DNA of 64,000 bases. Origin: Prostheceraeus crozeri. Taxonomy: Eukaryota > Platyhelminthes > Polycladida > Euryleptidae. Position 1 is the stretch's first letter, and each line of letters begins with the position of its first letter. A program made the position numbers and the translations under genes. Location of the stretch: positions 62,001 to 126,000 of the forward strand of contig CAJQUW010004464.1 in NCBI GenBank assembly GCA_907163375.1, written 5' to 3'. Under the pieces are notes generated by a model that worked only from the letters and a program-made list of their open reading frames with translations, had not been told where the DNA came from and did no database searches. Positions 11,261-22,982 of the stretch are shown here, one piece after another.

Positions 11261-12265
11261 TCACAAATGATACAACGGTCACCTATGATATTAATGGTTA
11301 CCAACAGTTGTGAAAATATTATAAGTATAGACAATGGAAATGAAATAAGTGCTAAGTAAGATATAAATCGCTTAATCGCTGAAACAGAAACCAACGGGTG
11401 AATTGTAGGGTTTGCCTAATCAACATTAGACATCCTGCAAACATTAGGCGAATTGTTGTGTGATATAGCCTCATTCATCAACACTATTCAATGAGGCATT
11501 AGGAAATAGTAAGTAGTCGATTAATAGAAATTAACCGACCAGTGTATCAGGAGATCGGTTTAGTGCATCTAATGATGATGAATATTCTGAATCGTGGGAT
11601 GTCTGTGGGCATTGCAGATATCAGTCAACTTATTCAAATAACAGGTGTTCTGTGAAGCCAGATCCGAGAACGCGAAGCGGACGGCATCTTGTCTTCTAAA
11701 TATATGGCAAATTTCCAATAGCCAATGTGATTATGCGAATATTTCTATGAAACTGTATCTTGCCTTACAAAAAAGGCAAGATAAGAAATATAGTTGAGTA
11801 GAAATACACAATTCTACACTGCCTAATGCTGTGCAAACAATCATTTTCTGCACGCTTTTTTCATTTCTCAAAAAGACCATGAAAACCTCAGGATGACATT
11901 GTAGATATCTATTGCTAAGGCTTGTATTTAACAAACAAACAGAAGAATGTTACAACAGAAGATAATGCACAAGATGAAGTCACAAGACATGAAAATAATG
12001 CGGCTTACTACCTATAACTAATGACAAATACTCTATAAGAAACCCTACAAAAGTTTCAATAAATGCTCCTAATTAATTGTTTTGAAATTCGAGCCATCAC
12101 CAACACTATTTCATCTCTTATTAATTGCGATGGCATTACTTCTCACAAGGTAAGTTGATATTTTCCCACGGATTGAAGAAATTGTCTCTGACATAGCGGC
12201 TCCGGTTTGAATGGCTAATCGGTAAGCCAGTCTAGGGATCATTTCCATATTTTCATCATCAAAAC
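11261..12265. other. intergenic, no gene seen
   Basis: AT-rich sequence without supported coding content. A short direct echo of ATTAGGCGAATTGTTGTG-like sequence near 11430-11500 was noted but not developed into a repeat. Confidence 0.35.
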
Positions 12266-12269
12266 CGCC

Positions 12270-12704
12270 TTATGTTATGATGGCAAATGGGAGGCATATC
12301 CATCCTAGTTCATTGCATTTGCTGAGGTCTTGCTGACGCTTGCTTACTTCAGCTTCTGCTGTTATGTCATGCACTGACATGCTCACTCTGGATACGTTTT
12401 TACGATTGAGCGGGTGCACGACAGTCACGTCTATGGCAGCAGGCCGTACGAGAATCCAGTCTGGAATAAGAAGATCAGCTGGTCGTGATTTAGGATCGGA
12501 ATTACCCCCACCAGCTCCGCATTCCAGACGCGCTTGTATAAGTGCTCGATTGCAATTTTGAAACAACAAATCCCGGATCTTAACATGTCGATTAACAACA
12601 TCAGGTCGGTAACCAGGGTTCCTACCGATCTTGGAAATCCTGTGGAATGAAATTCCATTCTTGAAAAGTCTGGAAATTTCATAACTATATTTGAGGGAGA
12701 ACAA
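12270..12704 (-). pseudogene. PD-(D/E)XK-like endonuclease fragment of a retroelement-type protein
   Basis: A 144-aa frame contains VVNRHVKIRDLLFQN, then SRPADLLIPDWILVRPAAID followed by VTVVHPL, and near the end NELGWICLPFAI. The order RH..(I/L)RD...RPAD(L/V)L...W...RPAA(I/L)DVTV..PL, then a distant C..LGW..P, recurs in the C-terminal nuclease-like part of many invertebrate reverse-transcriptase-type proteins and resembles a restriction-like fold (Asp of RPAD, Asp of DVTV). No RT motifs accompany it, so it is a fragment. Nuclease activity and exact family are inference. Confidence 0.45.
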
Positions 12705-12739
12705 ACTCGATGAGAAAAGGTTGAAACCAACGGAAGAAA

Positions 12740-13480
12740 GCGGAAATTGGAACTTGCTTTGGAAATTAAATCTACTTGAAAGTCAGCGTGAGCTGTCAGA
12801 TGAACAGACTAAGTCACTGGATATTCGCTTGCGTGATGTTAAGAAAGCTACATCGCTCTTTTGATTTTTATTCTTTCAACGAAATACTATCATGCACGTA
12901 GAGTGTAGACTCATTGTGTCGTTCCAATCTCCATAACACTTCCTTTCATGGAATAATTCGATTTCATCAATTTTGATATGTACACACATTTTTTCTTTTA
13001 TTCTATTTCTTTCAAATGCTTTATATCTCATCAAAATTATGGGAGTAATTGTTTCACTCAGACAGACCAAAGATTACTTTTAACATGATGACGTCCTAAA
13101 CTACATGATGGATTCTAGAAAATTTAGTTATGTACAGCACATATCAGCATGTTAATTGCTTGTGATATTCTAAGTGGGAGATATTCTAATTTTTCAGATT
13201 CTTGTTACATATAAGAGCAATGAAATGTCCATTGATCGCCTTTACTTGATTTAATCATGTATCACGGTCTTAGAAACAGGAAGAAATATAACTAAAATTG
13301 TTAAAATTCGGTTACTGCTTATAAGTTAAAAAGTCCTGGAAAAGTTCTTTAAAAGTTCTGGAAAAGTCCTGAAAGTTTTTCTCCACAAGTCGGTAGGAAT
13401 CCTGTTAACTATAACAGCAGTTGACAAACCGCGCCAGTATCATATTAAAACAAATGGTTTCACTGTTGTGACTTGTAAAA
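12740..13480. other. no gene; short AAAAGTCCTGG tandem
   Basis: No supported frame. At about 13328-13378 an imperfect tandem of AAAAGT(C/T)CTGGAA-like units occurs four times. Confidence 0.35.
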
Positions 13481-13483
13481 TGG

Positions 13484-14870
13484 ATGGCAGACTTCAGCAA
13501 AATAATTCAGGCCATCAGATTGCATTCAATCCACGAAAATGCAGCAGAAGTTCACAGACAACTTGCTTCACAGCACGGGAATCATGCGATTAGTGTTAGG
13601 ACATTCATCAGAATCAACAATCAGTTTGATGAGCTGAGACATGTCCTCCAGAAAGATATTCCTGATAGACCGACATCTGTTCGCAACGATGAAAATGAGG
13701 ACATGATTCTTCAGCAGCTGAATTAGTCGCTCCTCCACCCAGAGACTGTTCCATGATTTGAAGGCCAAACCGAGCGTTCCACGCAGTGGCGGCTCGTCCA
13801 TTTGGGCAGGTGGGGCAATGCCTCACCTATTGAAATGTTGTCTAACTTAAATAACCAGCAACATCAGTAGTAGACTCCATTTCTTGATCATAAATTTCAA
13901 CTATACTTCATATACATCTATTCCATTTGCGCGACAGTGACGCTGGCAGAATCCATCAATCGTTTTCAAGACTGATGGGCGCGCCCAAGCATCGAGATTG
14001 AGATGACGTGAGAGTGGTTCATTTCACGATCTGAGCGAATAGACAGAATTAACACGCGATGAATACGTAAGACAATGGGCACTCGAGAGGGAGCCCTAAC
14101 GCTTCTGATTGGTTTACCGTCAGTGCAAAGACAGCGCGTTGTAATTACCATTCCCTTTTATTGAGAGTGTGATGTGAGGTTAGTCCATGAATTAGCATAC
14201 AATACCGGTCGTTGCATGAGATTTGCAGACTACAGAGTACAGCGTCGAACGAAGCTCGAAATAATTCATAGTAAACTATATTCATAATATTTATTCACAG
14301 CCTGAATGATAGACATATGCATAACATGAAGTTAACATATCCAATGCTTCTCATTTACAAAATAGAATCATTTTAGACTTTTGCCTATGATTTTGTAAGA
14401 ATTTTACGTTTGTGCCCCACCTGGAACAAATCTCACGAGCCGCCACTGGTTCCACGCTTACTACATGAATTGTCCAATGATGACTTCGACCGACTCTTGA
14501 AACGTGCAATGTGATCTTTCGAAAGATGGACGAAGATACTAATTTCGCAGACAAAGTCGTCTGGTCTGACGAGTCTAAATGCACTTTGAATGGCTGTGTT
14601 AATCGTCATGATCGTGTAATGTGGTCTCTTGACACCTCTCACTTCACTGTTCAACGTTTAAATGATTCTCATGGAGTTATGGTTTGGGCTGGTTTCTCTT
14701 CTCACTGAAGTATTGATCCAGTATTCTTCATTCAAAATGAAAACGTCAACGATTCAAATTACTTGCAAGTCCTAAAAGATCATGTTTGCGAACTTTTGCG
14801 AAACTGTCTGTCGAATTATGCCAAGAAGGCTACCAAAATGCATTGAAAATGAAGGAAGACAAATCGGATA
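13484..14870 (+). pseudogene. Tc1/mariner-type transposase relic, split by a hAT-type element
   Basis: The left part (13484-13726) begins MADFSKIIQAIRLHSIHENA and continues as a helix-turn-helix region (HRQLASQHGN.AISVRTF). It then stops and is interrupted by the 13784-14448 insertion. To the right, KVVWSDESKCTLNGCVNRHD carries the first catalytic Asp in the typical WSDES(K/R)F.LNG setting, then HGVMVWAGFSSH, a stop, and SIDPVFFIQNENVNDSNYLQ, a normal mariner/IS630-type core. Several stops and frame changes are present, and the last acidic residue was not reached. Clear TIRs were not found. Confidence 0.75.
13784..14448. mobile_element. Non-autonomous hAT-type element (665 bp) inside the mariner relic
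   Basis: It begins CAGTGGCGGCTCGT and ends ACGAGCCGCCACTG, perfect inverted ends of hAT type. It is flanked by an exact 8-bp duplication GTTCCACG (13776-13783 and 14449-14456), which is diagnostic for hAT-like insertion. There is no transposase inside. The insertion lies between the helix-turn-helix part and the catalytic part of the mariner relic, so it is the younger of the two. Confidence 0.88.
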
Positions 14871-14879
14871 TCTGGGATA

Positions 14880-15925
14880 AAAGGAAGGGACAACATCAAG
14901 TATTGACTATTATATAAAGCGATATTTTTTCTTAATATCTTATTGATAAATCAACCGATAATCAGTTGGTAAGAGTTAATTTGAATCGGTCAGTGTTTAA
15001 CTGGGCCACTCTGTATGGTGGAATGGAAATGAAAAGCGTGCAAAAACATAGCTAAACAAATAACAATAATTGTGCATTGCAGTTCAAGAAAAATATCTAG
15101 ATATACGAATAGAGAAGATGAATGTCTGTGCGCCTCAAAACAATAATCCTGCCATTCAATTGAACCGCAATATGTCATGCTTTCGGGCCCTCAGTCTCAT
15201 AGCAGATTGAGATTCAATATCTTGAACGAAAAATATTAAATTGCTTTCAAAAATTCTATGATAAAATATTATTGTGAGAAATGTCTATGGTGAGAAAATT
15301 TGCTTGCATTGGTAGGATGGATCATTTTTATTCTTAGCCGATTGATGCTTGGACATTTTCCTATCTTGATGTGTAATAGGAGAAGAGATATGCGGTATTG
15401 TCATTTTTATGATCAAAATGTTGGATTAAAACTTCAATTAGTCATACATTAGTGCACAGCTCATAATTCTCTACCTGGCCAGATAGATACTTGCTATTGG
15501 ACTGACCATCCATCGAGTGAAAATGATGTTTGTATGGATGATTAAAAAATAATAATAAATGTCATTGCTGTCCGCCTTTTAAATAGAGTCTTTCTTATAT
15601 TTATTTTAATCATCAATCGAGTAAAAATGATAGAAATACTAGTAGCTTATAAGCTCCGCATGAATCACGGTGACAATGTTATTGCGGTCCTCTTTAAAGA
15701 ATGGCCACAATGAAAATGCTTCAGCATTATCATTGTGACCATCTTTAAATTGAAACCAATCATTCATTGTTGTGTTGATGATTTCAATGATTCAATTACT
15801 GAAAAAAGTGCCCAATGCAATAACTAAAGTGCACCATGCAATTGTGCGCTCATAGACTTCCGTGACGAGAGGTGTACAGTAGTGCCGTCTAAATCACACA
15901 TTGCTTTCAAAAGATTCTATGATAT
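14880..15925. other. no gene; repeated TTGCTTTCAAAA segment
   Basis: No coding signal. ATTGCTTTCAAA(A)(A/G)ATTCTATGAT occurs at about 15239-15263 and again at 15899-15923, indicating two related repeat ends. AT-rich elsewhere. Confidence 0.35.
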
Positions 15926-16008
15926 AATGCTGTTGCCCGCATTTTCCCTACATTGCTGGGCAGCAATAAATGCAACTGAAATGTAGGAAAAAAGCGGGCA
16001 GCAATGCT
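15926..16008. repeat. imperfect hairpin (TTGCCCGC...GCGGGCAGCAA)
   Basis: Arms of about 30 bases: TTGCCCGCATTTTCCCTACA on the left pairs with TGTAGGAAAAAAGCGGGCAG on the right. The loop contains GCTGGGCAGCAATAAATGC, itself an echo of the arm. A related half (TTTTTCCTACA...TGTTGCCCAG) lies at about 16240-16280. Probably a small foldback element. Confidence 0.5.
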
Positions 16009-16009
16009 A

Positions 16010-18775
16010 TGCACACACAAGTAGATATAGGCTAACTGAGACTTCTTATATATCTTTCACAATATCATTGCAAATATCATCATCATTTAGGGATACATTG
16101 TTGTATTCCTTTTTACACATTGTATCATGGGTGAACAATACCTACTGTAATGCATCATCTGTACCGATGCCTGTGAAAGATGTTTTGGAAATCTCATTTA
16201 GCGTATATCTGCATATGTAATCATGGTATTGCAACATTTTTTCCTACATTTTTCCATTTTTCCTACAATGTTGCCCAGTCCATTTCAATTCCGCACAATG
16301 CTATTGACATAGATTTTTGTGGGCAACAATGTCAGACATTTTCAAGCGCTTACGCGTTCTCAAATGTTCAGCACTATTGCCCTTAAAAATACATGGCAAT
16401 ACTATGTATATTAACAACTGATATTTTGTATTTGGGGAAGCGAATAGGTGAAGCTTTAAGCGAGCACTGAATTAAATCTCATACAGCCTAGCTTATATCC
16501 TAGTTATGCGCAAGCAAATTTCAAAATGATTTCAAATTTATGGACATTCTGGCACAAATTTGGTAGTGGTACCTATATAATTGCGAGTGATTTGATTTCT
16601 CTTTCGACTACAAATTTCACAATTCTGAGATTAACGTTGAAACGAGAGTTTCTGTTTGGAAGGTCTGCTGAAGCAAAGATTGCGCACAAATGAATTAGAG
16701 TTAATGCGAGTGTAATCCTTCATCCCATTTTTCAGTATTTGCATAGTCACATGTGATGTCGCTTCACTGATGAAGAGTTTTCATTCTGTTCAGGAATGTT
16801 TTTCAATTAATTTCAATATTGTACATGTATCTGCACCTCGGTCATTTTGAAATTTCGACGGTGAAATTTTAAATTAAATCAGAGTTTTCATGTCAATTTT
16901 AATCTTGTTTTAAATGTCACCTTTTATGCTCAATTTTGCAGTATTATAGGACATAGTCGTCTCCAAGTCTAATGTGAATAATGTCTATATTAATGAACTT
17001 ACATGTAGGAAGCCTTTCAATTAAACGTTACAGAAGATTTGTAACTTGGATAATGACATGAAACATCTATATGTCTTATCAGAGAGCTCTGCTTAGAGGA
17101 GAACCTTTAAAAAAGCACTATAATTGACTACATCAATCCCATGCGCATGTAAGAATCGTGGCGTCAGTTTATTAAAGTCTTCGAACTCCCTCACATCTGT
17201 TGCATAATACACGAAATGATATCATTTTCATGACCAGTTGCATGCAATGTACGAAAAGCAAAGGAAAATAGACATGTAGACGAAAGTGAAATCTTATTTG
17301 CCTAAATGGGGAACGCTCGGGAGCAGCTGCTCATTCTCTTCTCTTAGACGAATCACAGAAATTTTCTTGTAAATCTTGAGTTAACCTTACATCATTTGTA
17401 TTTGTGTGTTTAATGCATCACTTATTATATTAATTATGAAAGACACTAGCCATACTTTAGATCAACTGGACATACATGATTTTGGAGTTTTCGGGGACAG
17501 ATGGATGCCTCAAGCTAATCATCGGTAAGTAGTTTGAATCTTTCAGATGTTATTGTGCTGAACTCCAATTCTAAACACGAAACTGCGTAATACATGTGAC
17601 ATTTGAAAGCGATCAGTATATCATTTCTATACCTAAAATGCTTCCTAAACTCTGGTTTCTCTTTAGTTAATTGTTAAATCCCTCCAATCATCAATCACTT
17701 CTAAAGTTATTGTAAATAAAATAAGTAAATATTGAGTTGAAGGGTCCGAAAAATCTAGACGAGAAAGGTCCATAAAAGTTTAACTGAAATCTCATCCTTG
17801 TGGTGACGTTTGAATAAATATGTCTTGATCTAGCAAGAACTGAAATAAAAATTCGCAAGAATGAGGTTCCTAACCTTCATGATTGTTTTCAATCACATTT
17901 ATTCAAAAAGCGTCCGAATGGTCATGTAGACGAGGGGTCGAAGTTACTGTGCACCAAATTCATATAATGGTCCAAAACTGCTAAGGGCAGATTCAATGGA
18001 TGGATTGTGTGTAACGAAATCGCGATATTTCCAGCTCAATTGATTGATTATCTTCTATGAATGAATGTTGTGCCTTCTTTCCCGGTTACATTAAAAGAAA
18101 AAGCGACTATTTAGCAATTACAGTTTTATTATGCTGAACATCAAATTACAAAACAATGCATTAATCACGTGAAAACATCTAAAGCCGTATGTCAAACTGT
18201 CCTTCTTGACAAGATCTAAAATAAACCAGAAAAATGATAATTTTGTGAAAATGTGAAGATTTTACAGCTGAGAAAAATAAATTTTTTGCTTTTGACAGTC
18301 ACCTTGACAACATGAACACTAAAGTAACAGGAGGTTTTAAAACAAGTAGTCCTATGTGGAACCTATCTTAGAATATGATTACAGGCAACATTACAAGGAG
18401 CTGCGGATACCTCTTCAGTGTAATTGATGTTCCGTTCGCTGATTGGCTAATGAACAGCATTAATATCTTTTTGCAAATAATATATTTTAAAATGCTTTAT
18501 TCAATGCTGATGAAATCAAAGGATTCTAATAGAAAATTTACTTTAAAGAACTGAATAATCTTAATCAATTTAAACTTAAAGAGATATTTAACGTCATTGA
18601 ACCAAAGATGAGTCAAAAGCGACTTGTAAACAAACCATGATAGCATGCATAGACATAAGACAACAACAATGCGGCCAGAAAAATATATTTTTATATCTGA
18701 TGTCTATGATTACAGGCATATTTTTCATCAACAATACCAATCAAAACCATTTTAAATTTCCTCAATATCATTCAA
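16010..18775. other. long AT-rich non-coding stretch
   Basis: Apart from the possible small exon at 17436-17524, no frame has motif support and no transposon end was recognised. Confidence 0.35.
17436..17524 (+). CDS. possible first exon (29 codons to a GTAAGT donor)
   Basis: An ATG at 17436 opens 29 codons (starting MKDTSHTLDQLDIHDFG, ending RWMPQANHR) that run straight into CATCG followed by GTAAGT, a consensus 5' splice site. The composition is protein-like (balanced D, H, W, P, Q), unlike random AT-rich translation. No second exon was recognised downstream. It could be a genuine small first exon or chance. Confidence 0.25.
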
Positions 18776-18780
18776 TAAGT

Positions 18781-18937
18781 ATAGGATGTCACACTAATTT
18801 CAGTAGATAAACGCTGAGAATCTACGAGTATCATAAGCTATATATTCTCCGAGCCGGAGACGAAGAGAATAGATTGCTTATGATAGGAGTAGATTTTCAA
18901 GCAGCATTTATCTTCGGAAATCAGTGTGATATCCTAA
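18781..18937. repeat. long imperfect palindrome (foldback)
   Basis: The two halves are inverted copies of about 70 bases: AGGATGTCACACTAATTTC at the left pairs with GAAATCAGTGTGATATCCT at the right, and inside them GTATCATAAGC pairs with GCTTATGATA around a short GC-rich centre (CGAGCCGGAG). Differences are scattered substitutions and small gaps, as in an aged hairpin-type element. Confidence 0.6.
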
Positions 18938-18949
18938 TTTATACGACCG

Positions 18950-20053
18950 ATATCTTAAAGGGAATAGAAATTCATAAAACTCAAGCGTTTAACACTTCAA
19001 ATGTTGACAACATGAAAGACATGTTTAGTGGAACTTTCTCAATGTCTTTTTCAATGTCAACAAATTATTAAAATTTGTTCAATTTACTAATTTATCATAG
19101 TTTTCAATATTTTACTATGGATCTATGTACCCAGTAGAATAAACGATAATCTACTAGTAGAATAAACGATTATATTCTATCGTTAAATATCTGCAATTTT
19201 ACTGATATCGGTCATATAAATAATAAATAATTAGTTACTGTGTTGCGTTTGGCAACCACACTTTCACACATTAATCTATATGATGATGCAAACTTATAAT
19301 CATTTTTTAATTGCTATTTTATACTTTAACCTACACCTAAATCAACTTGATCAATAATTCACCGAATTTTTGCTAGTATACTAAACTTGCTAATGTACTA
19401 GATAATCAAGATAAAATGATGATTAAGGTCAACTTCATGCATCCAATAAAATATTCTGAAAGAGATTTCTCTGTTTTCATAGAGGAGACCTGTTCAAAAA
19501 TACATCCTTATTAACAAAGCATGTATGTATATTTTATATGTTCTAATCTATTTCACACCAGATTCGGTTGAACAGGGAGCAATTCTCTTTGCCTTATTAC
19601 TAAATTATTCGATTGACCAAGAAAATAGACGTAAGAAAATTTTAATTTTGTTATAATGCATGTTTCACGTCTTTAGATTTAGGCTGAATTTCGCTTTAAA
19701 ATCTCGGTGCTGATTGTTGCCTGTCTGTGGGGTCGACGGATGTCGCTTTTCAACTAATAAAATTATAAAATACACAAACCACTTATGTGTACATCCTGGA
19801 AGAAGGTAAGCCCTGGAATAATTCATTTAATTTTATTTATTCATGTAACTTAAGCTGAGCTCGGAAAACTGACAATTCAGCGAAAAGTTTTCAATTAGGG
19901 CATATACAGACTGTTTCATTAATCGCTGCACTGGCGCGAAACTTTCTTCTCCTTAATCTCATCAAATGTAATTTCATTATTGTCTAACATTGCAACTAGC
20001 AACACAAACATTCAGTTGGTCTGTTGAGCTGATATTGCTCAATCAGGAATCCG
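18950..20053. other. no gene seen
   Basis: AT-rich. A doubled ATAAACGAT.ATCTACTAGTAG-like segment occurs near 19137-19175. No coding content supported. Confidence 0.35.
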
Positions 20054-20756
20054 ATATGTAATAGTATACTCCTAATTATAATAATAATATATATAATACC
20101 CCAAATATATATTAAGGAGTATATAATATATATTAGGAGTATTATAATACCGAAGGCAGCAAAATTATGTCAGACGCACAGGCACCAGCAGCCACCAAGG
20201 CGGCAAAGGCTAAGACCACCAAGGCCTCCAAACCAAAGACACCCAAGAAGCCCGCCCAAGAGAGCGGTATGAAGGAAGTTGTTGCGTACATCACTGCTCA
20301 AAAGAAATTCACCCTTCATCAATTGAAGGTGCAATTTCTCGACAAAAAGCCTCATCAGTTGCGACGAACTGTGAAGCTTGATGACCAAGGGAACCGTCCA
20401 AGGCAAGACCATCACTTGCACTCTGAAGGTTACCAAGGAAAAGAAAGAGGTGAAGCCTAAGGCACCTAAAGCCAAGAAGCCTGCGGCCAAGAAATCTAAG
20501 GCTGAAAAGAAGGCTGCCACCCCCAAGAATAAGGCTGCAGCTAAGCCCAAGAAGGCTAGGACACTAACCAAGAAGCCTGCCGCTAAAAAGCCAGCTGCCA
20601 AGAAGGCGAAGACCACCCCTAAGAAGAAAGCAGCACCCAAAAAGAAGTAAACTTCAAAAGTGCTAAGCCTGTGAACGCTTACTAATTATTATATTAAACG
20701 CTTATATGTAATTATTATATATTATATATATTAATAATATATATAATACTCCTAAT
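20054..20756. repeat. AT-palindrome blocks flanking the H1-like gene
   Basis: Left of the gene (20064-20151), ACTCCTAATT and AATAATATATATAATAC occur along with inverted echoes (ATATATTAAGGAGTATATAA, ATATATTAGGAGTATTATAA). To the right (20715-20756), AATAATATATATAATACTCC appears again followed by TAATT. The gene thus sits between direct and inverted copies of the same 25-30-base AT-rich unit. Confidence 0.55.
20167..20650 (+). pseudogene. Histone H1-like gene, one base out of frame
   Basis: The first frame starts at ATG 20167 with an Ala/Lys/Pro-rich N-tail (SDAQAPAATKAAKAKTTKAS) and a short globular region (SGMKEVVAYITAQKKFTLHQ, then KKPHQLRRTVKL). The next frame, from about 20378, completes the fold (MTKGTVQGKTITCTLKV) and gives a typical H1 C-tail of KKPAAKK-type repeats ending KKKAAPKKK. 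The break is one extra G near 20375-20380 (AAGCTTGATGACC); removing it would restore a globular domain ending like winged-helix H1 (KGxxxGKxxxxxLK). Linker histones bind nucleosome entry-exit DNA in the nucleus. There is no intron, and I found no histone 3' stem-loop. It may be a retro-copied pseudogene, or the extra base may be an assembly error. Confidence 0.75.
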
Positions 20757-21059
20757 TCCATCACCCAAGTCTAACCGATGTGACTTGCAACTCTAGCAAT
20801 TTGTTTGATAAGTTCATCATTGATATCTCATCAAATAGATTGTCGACCCCATTCTGCGGTAGTCGGGTCGTATGTCAATCACAGCATTGGTCGTGTATTC
20901 GGTGACGTCAAAGACAGACGCACACAATAGAAAAATGTTGCGAAACCGACTGGGAGACATCCGGTGTGCGCGCGTGTGTGTTTTGTGAGTCTGATGCACA
21001 TTTTGAATCTCAATAATCTGAAAAATTAGTATGGGAGTGCTCAATACTAAATTCTGAAG

Positions 21060-21960
21060 TTTTTAAGGGAACCGATGGACCGAATTTAATAAAACCTACA
21101 TTTCTTGGAGCTCATCAGATTTCCTTTGATGTAAGACCTGACACAAATGTCCTAGAGCAAGTAGGAAAGAAGTTAGAATATTATACCGTAGAAGACTGCT
21201 ATTAAAGTTATCTCGTTTCAAGAACAGAAAATGCTGCTTTAACTTGAATGAAAGTGTTCAAAGTGTTGACAAAACTCGAAAAAGCTTAGAGCATGAAAAG
21301 ACTGATTGAATGGTGATAATCCCAATTTTTTCCATTTTGTCCTAAACAATGGAAAGATAGATTGATAAACGGCATGCTACATAGAGCATGGTATCAAGCA
21401 GTTGGCACACTTTTCACAATGAAGTGAAAAACATAATCGATATTTTTTCAAAAAATGGTTACCCTAAGTTGATAATAGAAAAAGTCGAAAATATTTTCTT
21501 AAATAAAAAAAAACAAAAATACTAAATCACATATACAAGTACAGCCAAATACGAGTAGACATACAAGTAATGATTCTGATGATGCTATACATACAGTCAT
21601 ACCGTACATTGGAAAAACGTCTCAAATGTTTAAATGTTATCTTTCTAAAATTTACAAAAAATACGGTATCAAAGCCAAAGCAGTTTTAAACACCAAAAAA
21701 GTAAAGTCGTATTTCTCACTAAAATGTAAATCGAATCCCCTGTTGAAAGTGTGCGTTGTTTGCGAATTCTCATGCCTGGGAGATCCAGGTAGCCAAATAT
21801 ACATTGGAAAAACCAAACGTCGACTTTAAACGTCGAACATTCTAAAACAGACACTGCCATCAAACAACATATCTGTATATGTAATTGCTGTACGTATGAT
21901 ACAAAACATCAGTTCCGCATAAAATACAAAGATACAAGTAACTATAAAATCAGTGTTGTA
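21060..21960 (+). pseudogene. Penelope-like retroelement relic (RT end plus GIY-YIG endonuclease)
   Basis: The region translates with interruptions. The end of the RT part shows CPKQWKDRLINGMLHRAWYQ and a (F)FQKMVTL block. Then comes the inter-domain VIPYIGKTSQMFKCYLSKIY with KYGIKAKAVLNTKKV. The GIY-YIG region follows: KVCVVCEFSCLGDP and QIYIGKTKRRL, where YIGKT is the second half of the signature and CVVCEFSC replaces the first. This order (RT, linker with VPY/IPY, GIY-YIG) is specific to Penelope-like elements. Several stops are present. After 21830 only short matching scraps follow. Confidence 0.72.
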
Positions 21961-22982
21961 GAGGCATTAATGATAAAATAGCATCAGCAAAAAATTAATC
22001 ACTCTGTTGTATATAACGGAATGTCGTATTTGCTAAAGGTATTTAATTAATCTCCTTGTCTTGTCTTAAATAACTTTAAGTCACCCATAATGGTATTGAA
22101 TTACGCAATTGTTTAATTAAATCAATAACGTTCTTGCTTCAGCGTTATTGATCAGTGTTAACAGCCGCCAGCAAACAGCGGACTACATCTCCATTTTTTC
22201 CATTTTATGTAATTTTCTATGCACTCGTCAGTGAATAAATAATCTGAACAGAAATTTGCACTTTCATTCCTGCTGACCACAACTGACCAGACACAACTCC
22301 CCAACTAAGACGATATATTATCATATTTTTTATTTCAATTCATGTTGATTTTCTCCCTGACTATTTCATAAAAGTAGGCCAGTTAGGAAAACTACTTTCG
22401 ATAAGTAGTTATCCCATACCCTATACATGATTGTCATATGTCTTATTAATCGCTGCTGTCAGGTTGTGAACTTTTTTATTTTTTTATTAAGTACGTGACA
22501 TACAGCAATGGCAATTACATGCCACGGCAATGTTATTGCATTGAACTTATTATGAATGCTATTCTTTGATTGCAATACAACAAACTCCGCTCAAAGCTAT
22601 CTTCAAATTTTGATTAAAATTGAAATGTAATTTTCTATTGTGGGACATATTATGATGAATTCCCTTCACATTTCCGTTTTTAAATCTGATTTGATTATGG
22701 GCGAGACCAAATGACATAGATTCTTAAGTGAATCATGATTCTTTATATAAAATACTCTACCATGACTTTACCTGAGTTAAATATCGAAACTTCTATGATG
22801 TTGGCTAATTTGCATGATTATGATAAAATCGAAAAAAGTCACATCGTATCATGTCCTATCGCATGCGAAGCGATTCGTTATTTCAGTGAGACTGATGCGT
22901 AGGCCGACATAAGACATGGTATCTAGGCTTATATCACATATATCTTATATTTTTTACAGTCAAAGAATCAGTAGCTTTCCAT
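21961..22982. other. no gene seen
   Basis: AT-rich DNA; the left part may be the 3' tail of the Penelope relic. No motif-bearing frames. Confidence 0.35.

Noticed and set aside
20170-20640. 156-aa minus-strand frame rich in FLAAGFL-type repeats
   Set aside because: It is the antisense of the Lys/Ala-rich H1 tail; its hydrophobic look is a by-product of AAG/GCC codons read backwards.
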